Assembly (NCBI GenBank): GCA_014529385.2
Contig: CM043949.1
Span: 114,643,477 to 114,707,476 of the forward strand
Length of the DNA: 64,000 nucleotides
Reading direction: 5' to 3'
Source: Adiantum capillus-veneris
Taxonomy: Eukaryota; Streptophyta; Polypodiopsida; Polypodiales; Pteridaceae
Under the pieces are notes generated by a model. That model saw only the letters and a list, made by a program, of their open reading frames with translations. It had not been told where the DNA came from and searched no databases. A program made the position numbers and the translations under genes. Of this stretch, positions 56,921 through 64,000 are shown piece by piece. Position 1 is the stretch's first letter, and every line of letters starts with the position of its first letter.

Positions 56921-57139
56921 AGAAGCTGGTACCGTGAATGGTTTTGACATCGGTTTGAGATGGAGGTTTTGTCATCTGTTGAAGAGGGAGAGCATCCATT
57001 GCAAGGGAAGGAGATGTTTCACTTTTGACTCTAATTCAGTTGATGCAGATAGGGAACACTACAAAGTAACAAGGGTTTACTATGGTATGTTCCCGACCTG
57101 CACCAAGCGAATTTGAGTCACAAATAAGAAGGGGATATG

Positions 57140-57247
57140 CACGTTGTGTGTGTTTGTGTGTGAGAGAGTGAGAGAGAGAGAGAGAAGATGGAGGAGGAAG
57201 AGGAGTTCAAAGTAGTTGTATGTCTATGTCTATGCGTGTGTGTGTGA

Positions 57248-57292
<45 letters not shown>

Positions 57293-57390
57293 ACGCCCCC
57301 GCTATTTATACACCTACGACGTTGTGTAGCTTGTGCATGTTTCCTTCGCTGCATGCAATGGGAGTTGATGGCTCATCTGACACCTTGGCC

Positions 57391-57429
<39 letters not shown>

Positions 57430-57579
57430 ATATGCATGTGAAGCTCTAATCCTGCGAGAGTGGGGGCAATTTTTACCCGTCATGAGAGTGTGCGTGTGAT
57501 GTAGGTAATGAGAGAGAGAGAGAGAGAGAGAGACGCATCACGCATGAGCCTCGTGTAATCCAAACGAAAGGCTGCCTGC

Positions 57580-57610
<31 letters not shown>

Positions 57611-58044
57611 CGCTGCAGACCTTGCTTGCAACAGGAAACGCAAAGCCGCGAATCTATCACGTTCGTTTGGAGTTGGTCCCGCCCCGTCTCGCCAGAGAAA
57701 AACACACACTCTCTCTCTCTCTCTCTCTCACCCTGGGCCTCAGCAAACTCATGATGATGATGTTGATGCTGATGATGTCGTCCAGCCCCAAAAGCTTGCT
57801 GTGCCTGCAAAGTAAAAGAAATGAGGCGAGCGCCATTATTTCATCGCCCCCTTCACAGAGAGCGAGAGAGAGAGAGATTATGTCTGTGTGTGTGTATTAT
57901 GCACATGACTTCATCCCACCCAAAAAGAGAGCGCCTCCATCATTTCGTTAGGGTATCTTACATCATTTCATGCACATCATTGTAATATCCTCTCTCTCTC
58001 TCTCTCTCCGCGTGTGAGTGTGTTTGCGTGTGAGCGCCTGAGAG

Positions 58045-58083
<39 letters not shown>

Positions 58084-58110
58084 CGCGCTAGAGAGAGAGA
58101 GAGAGAATAA
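57140..58110. repeat. Microsatellite cluster: (GA)n, (GT)n, (CT)n
   Basis: At least eight dinucleotide runs in about 1 kb (57170, 57259, 57400, 57510, 57583, 57712, 57990, 58048) are separated by short unique DNA. Confidence 0.9.
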
Positions 58111-58314
58111 GAATAAGGAGGAAACCGGGGAAAAACATTTCTATGACCCAAGGATTCCCTCTTAGCCTAAGTATGGAGACTTGTGGGATATATCGTTGAG
58201 GTCTATTGGGATTGTTCCCATGAGGTTGGAGCTGAAGATTAGTTGGGGCTCTGGGGAAAAGAAAAAGCCTATTTGTAGTAAAAGGGAAATCTTCCTTGAA
58301 TGTAAGGCTATGGT

Positions 58315-58570
58315 CACTTAGTTATCAATTATTTGAACAAATAACTAAGCTTCACTCTCGATCACATACGAAATAGAGAATTAAATGAATAATTATGTCC
58401 ACCTTTGTAATTATGTCGATTTTGGCACAGCTATAAAGTTCATGGCTTAGTTAGGAGGATGAATGAATAACTAAGCCTCGTGTGACCATGCAAGAATCTT
58501 AGTTATGCATTTAATGCTTTGTCTGGGCATAGTTGGCTTAGTTATCTGTAACTGATAACTAAGCCTCGCA
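58315..58570. repeat. Cluster of TTAGTTAT/ATAACTAA inverted repeats
   Basis: Three or more pairs of GGCTTAGTTAT-type arms occur. The cleanest is 58535-58546 / 58554-58565, a perfect 12-bp stem with a 7-nt loop. Confidence 0.8.
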
Positions 58571-58920
58571 TGATAGTAGCCTAAGAATCATTGTTGTGGT
58601 CTTGCTAGTGCCTCTAAAAACATAGTATTGAACTATCTTCTCGGCAAGAATATGCTCTTCTCATTTGTAGATGCGTGTGCTCCAATGAAATTATTTTCAA
58701 CCAACTACATTCTATCCATGAGAATATGGTTTCTTCATTTGTAGATGCATGTGCTCCAATGAAATTATTTGCAACCAACTACATTCTTTCCACGACAATC
58801 TCTACCACAAAACTTTACATGGGCACAACCTATGTATAATTTTCTCCCCCACTAACCTTGGGCGTGCCTCAACTCTTAAAACTTGTATTCTTCTTCCTCC
58901 TCTTTCTCTCTCAAAAGTTC

Positions 58921-58972
<52 letters not shown>

Positions 58973-58980
58973 AGCCATTA

Positions 58981-59003
58981 AACCTCCCCCCCCCCCCCCC
59001 CGA
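58981..59003 (+). repeat. Poly-C tract
   Basis: A run of C after a (GT)n(GA)n tract. Confidence 0.85.
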
Positions 59004-59159
59004 AACCCCCCTCCGAAAACTTTCACGCTCTTCTTCTTCTCTTCTCTCTCAATCAACAGATGCTCATGTTATACTCGCATAGGTGGCTTGGTTGACATAG
59101 CTTTAGCATCTAGGTTAGTAATACATTTTTGTTCCAAAGCTAGCCTTGGGACTAAGTGA

Positions 59160-59400
59160 CACCCATATTAAATGCGGGGTGGAGTAATGGGATCGACGGT
59201 CGGGGCTGCGGGGTGGAATCTCAAGGCGCACTAAACCTTGTCATTGGGAAAAACGAGGGGCGCCGTCAAAAAGGCAAGGCACATTAAACACGGACAGCGG
59301 GAAAAACGAGGCGCAATGGGGCGATTTGAACCCAACACCCAGCCGTCCGAGTTTAGGGTCACATAGGCTAACCACCTCACCCGTTGTCGGGATGTGTGTG
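59160..59400 (-). mobile_element. tRNA-derived SINE-like unit
   Basis: On the minus strand GGTGAGGTGGTTAGCC (near 59382-59366) resembles a pol III A box, and GGGTTCAAATC (near 59333-59322) matches a B box, with tRNA-like spacing. Downstream there is an internal duplication: GCGCC-TCGTTTTTCCC followed by TTTA-TG-GCCTTG, twice. A full tRNA cloverleaf is not evident, so a SINE head is likelier than a tRNA gene. The 3' end is undefined. Confidence 0.5.
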
Positions 59401-59648
59401 GTCTAGTTAGGAAGGTGCGGAACCTATGGCTGTGAGAGTTCGTGATGAGAGTCACAAACACTTTCTAAAAAAGTTTTTATGGAGAATCACCAACCCTCTT
59501 CCTAAAGATGGTTTCAACTCTAAGGGCGTTCGTGACAAAAATGTCACAAACCCTCTTTGCTATTGTGCTTGGAACGTGCTTGTTTTGGTAGTCGAGATTA
59601 TGATGAAAGGACCATCAAATCACATTCAATTTTACTTTAGACGAGCAA

Positions 59649-60316
59649 TTAGGAACACTCACGCATTCTACCTTTGCATGCCTTAGCCAAAGCTTTGATA
59701 ATAGGAGGATGTCCTCTTTCACTTTTCCCATTTCCCTCTGGATTATAAGCACAAGTCAGGGCTGCCTTGATACCAATTCTTGTAAAGAAATCCCTTGCTT
59801 CATCTACATCTAACTCACCTCTATCAGCAACTATCTTTCCCACACAGCCATAGCGACAAATTATATCTTCAAGCAAAAATTTACAAATAGCTTCTGTAGT
59901 TTTTGTCCTCAATGCACGCCCTTCCACTTGGTTTGTCAAGTCTTCTCGTGCAAGTACCAAGTATCTCATTTGCCAAAGTCCTAAAGGCATTGTGACTAGA
60001 TCAACAACCCATTTATAGTGCAGGGCTAATGGGTATGTAGGATGCAATTCATCACGATGATGTACATTGGAATACATTTGGCATGTGACACAAGACTACA
60101 CAAAATCTGCTACATCCTTATACATGCCTTTCCACCAATATCTCTCTTTCACTTTGAAAAAAGTAGCCCATACACCTCGATATCCAGCATATAGGCTTTC
60201 ATGAAGCTCTTTGATAACTTTGATTTAAGTAGGCTTATCACATACTACTCGTAATGGAGTCCCATCTCTTCTTTTAGGATGTTTCCATAAGTAGCCATCC
60301 CTCAAGAAGAATCCAT
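59649..60316 (-). pseudogene. pol: Ty3/gypsy integrase remnant
   Basis: The minus-strand frame reads GFFLRDGYLWKHP, then an H2C2-type zinc region (ELHESLYAGYRG, RYWWKGMYKDV, SCVTCQMY) with stops at about 60224 and 60096-60098. An integrase core follows: HYKWVVDLVTMPLG, KIVADRGELD, AYNPEGNGKSERGH, giving a D/D/E set with 34 residues between the second D and the E. It ends at 59649. T2 begins at the N-terminal edge, so this may be the sequence T2 inserted into. Confidence 0.85.
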
Positions 60317-60464
60317 CATTAGGAAAAAAAATAGACTCTCCATGGGCCTTGTAAGAATCCCTAATTTAAAGGAAGCCTGCCAAGATTAAGGGGGACAAAG
60401 GCTTTGAATGGGGCTATTTTGGTAGGGTCTCCTCCACCTTTGACCCCTAAAAAGGTAGGGGGAA

Positions 60465-60480
60465 GGGGGGGGGGGGGGGG
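60465..60480 (+). repeat. Poly-G tract in T2
   Basis: 16 G, with another G-run at about 60505-60512. Confidence 0.85.
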
Positions 60481-60870
60481 TAACCATTTAAAAAGTAGGG
60501 AAGGGGGGGGGTAAACCATTTGAAAAGTAGGGGAGTAGGGGGTCTTCTCTCTCTACCTTTTTGGCCAACTTGTAAGTGGCCTCTTAACTCTCCCATGCCA
60601 CCTAAGAAAATCCGCGGGTCAAAGAGGTCAAAAAAATGACTTTTTTCAAAAACTTAAAAAAAACTCTATTCCCCCCTAAAAAGTACCCCCAACATATACA
60701 CATAATAAAAAAAAGTTTTTTAAGTTAAATTACTCAAAATTCAACATTTTTTTACTCCCTCCAAACTTTTAGAAAATTCCCCCCAAAATTGAAAACTCTC
60801 TCTCCTAATCTAAGCTCCTCTCCTACACCCACCCCCCTTACACCTGCACCTGCTGCTGCACCTACGCACC

Positions 60871-60958
60871 CATCTCTCCATCCTTCAAGCTCCATCTCTC
60901 CATCCTACAAGCTCTATCTCTCCATCCTTCAAGCTCCATCTCTCCATCCTACAATGCC
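60871..60958 (+). repeat. Four tandem 22-bp units overlapping the T2 gene start
   Basis: Units of the form CATCTCTCCATCCTWCAAGCTC begin at 60871, 60893, 60915 and 60937. The proposed start codon (60954) lies in the last, diverged unit. Confidence 0.9.
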
Positions 60959-63686
60959 TCTTGACGACGTGACCAATGTCCCAGCAAGCTCTTCACGCGG
61001 TAGGTCTCCAGGGCTTTTCCTATGCCTACCTCAAGAGTATGTTCCGACCAAGAAAACATGCTTGGGTACATTACCTTTAGCCAACGAACGCCGCGCTCAA
61101 GGGGAGAAGAATGTGGATCTCTGGACAGACGGATGCTTGTATCCAAAGGATCCTTCTCTCAATATTCATCCGTCTTTTACAAACATTCCATCATTGTTGC
61201 AATACGTTGAAAATGGAGAGCAAGGTTTGTTGGGCTACTGCAAGAGAGTCAACAAACACGAGATTGCGCGGTCCGAGATCTACTTGCGTCATTGCCAGTT
61301 GCTCAATGGGAGTTTCCACAATCTTCAAGCTCAGATGCAAATAGCTACTAGTGCGCTTGAGGAGGCAAAGAGCACCATCACAACCAAGGAAAATGTAATT
61401 AAAAAGCTTGAGGATACTCTTTCACACATGAAGAGTACTGCCATGGGAGGTAGGGTGAGGAAACGAGAGTTGTCCGAAATTCAGACTCTTGCACCACGTG
61501 GAGGTGCAAGAAAACGAAGGGTGACAGCTATGAGGTAACATGTTCTATCCCTCATGTTGTTTAAGTTTAATACGGCTCATCATTGTTGTTTTGGGCAATA
61601 GGAACTTCGTCCAAGAAACGTGCGGCGGCGAGAATGCATCAGCTAGGGCTACTTTACTTCGTTCTTGTTTCAACAAAGAGGATTTTATTGGGATGCTTGA
61701 TGCTCCAGAGGCAAAACACTTGAAAGACGCAATCACTAAGAGAGTTCTTAGAGATTTTTCTAATATTGTCACTGATCTAGATGTTCAAGATATTTGTGAT
61801 GCTGTTGGGATTAGTACCAAGGGCTATCAAGCAATACATCAAGTATTAAAAGATGCATTAACAAGTCGAGGAGTCACGGAAAACCTATTCCCACTTCCTC
61901 ACAGAGTGCAGATTGCCAAGAAGGTGTCAAATGAAGATGTTGTTCACCGATTAGGGGACTACTCGTATATTGAAGACACAATGCCTCTTTAGCTGCTCCG
62001 TAGCAAATCACAAGGAAGGAAGGGCCGCGGGAAGGGAAGCGGTGCTGTTTCTAACAGTGTGTTGCGGACCGAAGGGTTTGTTTACACCAAATTCAACAAT
62101 ATCTTTGTGGACTTGATACGATTGCAGCACTCCATAGCTGTTTTCTACAATTTGAGTGATGCAGGTTAGTTTAGAGTTGCCTACATGCTCTATGATGTGT
62201 CATAACATGCATTCTGAGGCTTTATGTTGTTGGCAGTTCTTGAAGGCAAGCTTGTGTTCGTGCTGAAGTTGGATGAGTGTGTAATTGTTAAAGGGAGAAA
62301 GTTGGAGAGAATGAGCATCACGCTTATGAATGAAGCCCTAGCTTATGCCAAGCAATCTTGCAGTTCGAGTGAAGCGACAAAGCCCTCTTTTAGTGTGCAA
62401 TCAGAGAAGGATATATGGTGGCTTGGTGCAATTGAAGTTCCGAAAGAGACACATGAAGTCCTTGCATGGATTTTCAGTAGAATCCCATGGGTCACAGAGG
62501 TCATTAAAGCTCAAATAAACGGTGAGAAGCTCATGGTTCCAGGACGTGGGGAGTTTGATGTTGAATGGCATTTAGGTGGTGATCTAAAGACCATAAAGTG
62601 CATGCTTCGATGCAAACAAGGTGCAAATTCTTTACTTACCTGTCCATTCTGTATGAAAGGGCACAAGACAAGTGGAGCAACTCAAGTGGAAGGTCAGGAC
62701 GATGATAATGATGACCATATAAATAGGGAGTGGCAAAGTTCGGTTCTTTCATGTGATATGCTGCAGGTGCCCAATAGGGATAGCAAAGATCCTGGGTGGA
62801 ACCCCATAATTCCCTTCTCCCTCAACAATGTTCACTTTTGCACATTGCATGCGTTTATGCGAATATTTGATAGGATCTTAAAGCATCACATTGATTATGA
62901 TTTCACAATGAAGCCCCTTCAACGGTCAAAAGACTCCTTGCAGGGGGTGGAGACGCTCCTTAATGAGATTGGATGTCACCGATCAAGGGTGAACATTGTA
63001 GCAGAGACTTGTAGGGAGAAGACATATGAGGTGGCACAGAAGGTTTCCATGAATGGAGCCAAAGCACGTCGATTTTTCAAGAAGATGTCAAAGTCTCCAA
63101 TGCAGGTATCCAAGGCAAGTGTCAATCTAGCAAGTGAGAAGCGGTGGGAGTTGTGGAAAGATTTGTGTTCATGCACGACGGACAAAGATCCCAATGTGGA
63201 GGTTGCTAACCAACGCAAGCTAGTATGGTCATCCTTTCAAAAGGTTGTGCAATTGATGAATCTTTCAAGCATCACCGTTGAGCAGCGAGAGGAGTTCAAG
63301 AAGGTGCTTTATGAATTCACAAAGGCCGCTAAGGACGGATGGTATAAAAGCAAGATTACACACTACATGGTTTGTTTTAACGGACTTAATACATATACAA
63401 TGTTTGAAAATGTAACTTTTCTATTCGCTTATCTCCTTTTTGGTTGTTTTAGCACATTCTCTATGCGCATGGTGCATACTTCATGGACCGCTATGGTTCA
63501 CTTGATATATGGAGTACACAAGGCATGGAGAAGTCCCACTATCGAGCAAAAGGAGTCTACTTCAAGAATACTCGGCATGGTGGTGGTAGTTCACACTCCA
63601 ACTACCTCCAAGAGATGTTTAATTGGTTTTTTAGGCACACCTTTGGGAGAACTCGTACTATTGAGAAAGCAAGAGAATCGATGTAA
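60954..63686 (+). CDS. T-family putative transposase, four exons, one in-frame stop
   Basis: Exons 60954-61534, 61602-62164, 62237-63369 and 63453-63686 follow GT-AG rules, keep phase and total 837 codons including the stop. Exon 1 encodes LLQYVENGEQGLLGYC, a coiled coil (about residues 120-165) and a basic tail (RKRELSE, ARKRRV). Exon 2 has DICDAVGISTKGYQAIHQV and LFPLPHRVQIAKK. Exon 3 has LKLDECVIVKGRK, EWHLGGDLKTIKCML, a CPFCMKGHKTSG zinc-like motif and FCTLHAFMRIFDRILK. Exon 4 has STQGMEKSHYRAKGVYFKNTRHGGG. I infer candidate D (KLDE), D (GGD) and E (MEKSH) catalytic residues. A TAG at 61990-61992 interrupts exon 2. I chose the ATG matching T1's MVLTDITN; an upstream in-frame ATG (60789) only adds repeat-encoded residues. 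Superfamily not recognised. Confidence 0.7.
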
Positions 63687-63916
63687 GCAAAGCAGTTACG
63701 CAATGCTTCCCGTACTGCAGCATCCGAGAAGTGGAAACGCTCGCGAGCGTCCCTTGGCCACGAAGCTTGGCGTGCAACTAAATATCGAAAAGGCAGCATT
63801 TGGGCGTCGCATCAGCCGTCCGCATGATCCTGGTTTAGTTGTTCAATTCAATTGCTTTATTTGAGCTTCACTCAATTGGCCGCATAGTGTGAAAGGGCCC
63901 AAATCTCAAAAAAACC
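63687..63916 (+). other. T2 region between the two genes
   Basis: After the TAA at 63684-63686 the same frame stays open for about 45 codons of basic sequence (LRNASRTAASEKWKRSRAS), so the stop could be a mutation and the native C-terminus longer. Confidence 0.4.
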
Positions 63917-63924
63917 TATTTAAA
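63917..63924 (+). promoter_or_regulatory. TATA-like box upstream of the H3-like start
   Basis: TATTTAAA lies 45 bp before the ATG at 63969, a spacing compatible with a short 5' UTR. Confidence 0.4.
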
Positions 63925-63968
63925 GGTTGAAGGGGCTCATTTTGTCATCTTCCCTACTAGGTACAACC

Positions 63969-64000
63969 ATGGCACGAAAAAAACAAACGGCTAGGATTGC
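63969..64000 (+). CDS. Histone H3-like N-terminus, truncated by the window
   Basis: The visible codons encode MARKKQTARI plus the first two bases of a GCN (Ala) codon. Canonical histone H3 begins MARTKQTARK, so 8 of 10 residues agree. Thr3 is Lys and Lys9 is Ile (numbering without Met). The ATG context (A at -3, G at +4) is favourable. It lies in the same orientation as the T2 transposase gene, 280 bp downstream. Only 32 nt are visible, so length, introns and the histone fold cannot be checked, and it could be a pseudogene or chance. The K-to-I change at 9 needs two base changes from AAA/AAG, so it is not a simple sequencing error. Confidence 0.5.
   Translation, partial: MARKKQTARI

Larger units (their letters stand above)
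52076..59159. other. Repeat-rich interval without recognisable genes
   Basis: It contains a G-run (about 52358-52371), tandem duplications and microsatellites listed separately, and low-complexity ORFs encoded by (GA)n/(GT)n. No conserved protein motif, LTR pair or RNA gene could be supported. Confidence 0.6.
60317..64000 (+). mobile_element. T2, T-family DNA transposon, right end outside the window
   Basis: The left end CATTAGGAAAAAAAATAGAC matches the T1 right end; then CATGGGCCTTGTAAGAATCC is shared. Both then have an A/T-rich leader with CCCAACATATACACAT-type sequence. The element carries a four-exon gene and, just before the window edge, a histone H3-like start. The left flank is gypsy sequence. 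No TSD can be assessed because the right end is not in view. Confidence 0.75.

Noticed and set aside
57118-58151. Short frames in the microsatellite cluster
   Set aside because: Composition-driven; no conserved motif.
60789-60953. Upstream ATG (60789) for the T2 gene
   Set aside because: The extra residues are encoded by the 22-bp tandem repeats and CT-rich leader. The ATG at 60954 aligns with the T1 remnant start.
1-64000. CRISPR array, bacterial operons, rRNA or intact tRNA genes
   Set aside because: The tandem repeats are microsatellites or transposon-internal. Introns, LTR elements and CACTA indicate nuclear plant DNA, and no rRNA or complete tRNA was recognised.

Overview
The window reads as nuclear DNA from a large-genome land plant. 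I see Ty1/copia elements with plant-type initiator-Met tRNA primer sites, a plant CACTA (En/Spm) element with a TNP2-type transposase, a Ty3/gypsy integrase remnant, GT-AG introns, and dense (CT/GA)n, (GT)n and poly-G tracts. The lineage (fern, lycophyte, bryophyte or seed plant) cannot be fixed from the sequence. I found no convincing host single-copy gene: essentially everything recognisable is transposon-derived, and much of it is nested.

Layout. (1) 1-10495: the 3' end of a CACTA TNP2-like gene is split by a minus-strand copia element, CopA-1 (282-10436). CopA-1 is itself split inside its reverse-transcriptase YVDD box by a 5.4-kb DNA transposon, T1 (817-6208). (2) 13495-21455: a gag-only LTR element (GagB, TSD GATTA) carries a second CopA copy (CopA-2, 13559-19084, TSD CTATA) inside its 5' LTR. 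(3) 25020-43829: a three-level nest. Copia element CopC (TSD CTACC) contains an 13.2-kb CACTA element (27084-40309, TSD GTA), whose TNP2 transposase exon 1 is split by an intact young copia element, CopD (32948-38137, TSD GTTGA). (4) 44536-44943: a CopC LTR fragment. (5) 46612-52075: a decayed minus-strand copia, CopE, with a 285-bp MITE in its gag. (6) 52076-59648: repeat-rich DNA without recognisable genes, with a tRNA-derived SINE-like unit near 59160-59400. (7) 59649-60316: a gypsy integrase remnant, abutted at 60317 by T2, a second member of the T1 transposon family, which runs off the window.

The most unusual material is the T family. Its termini begin CATTAGGAAAAATATG. T2 carries a four-exon gene of 836 codons (60954-63686). 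It has an N-terminal coiled-coil and basic region and a C-terminal domain with candidate D/D/E residues; I cannot place it in a familiar plant transposase superfamily. About 280 bp downstream, after a TATA-like box, the window ends 32 nt into a reading frame that begins like histone H3 but has Lys4-equivalent context altered and residue 9 Ile instead of Lys. If real, T elements would carry a K9-substituted histone H3-like gene, a possible anti-silencing device. Only 10 complete codons are visible, so this is a lead and not a conclusion.

Integrity. CopD is the only retroelement with an uninterrupted full polyprotein and nearly identical LTRs (4 differences in 277 bp). The CACTA TNP2 and TNPA-like genes each carry one in-frame stop in addition to the CopD insertion. 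CopA-1 and CopA-2 share an in-frame UAG between integrase and reverse transcriptase. T2's gene has one in-frame TAG in exon 2.
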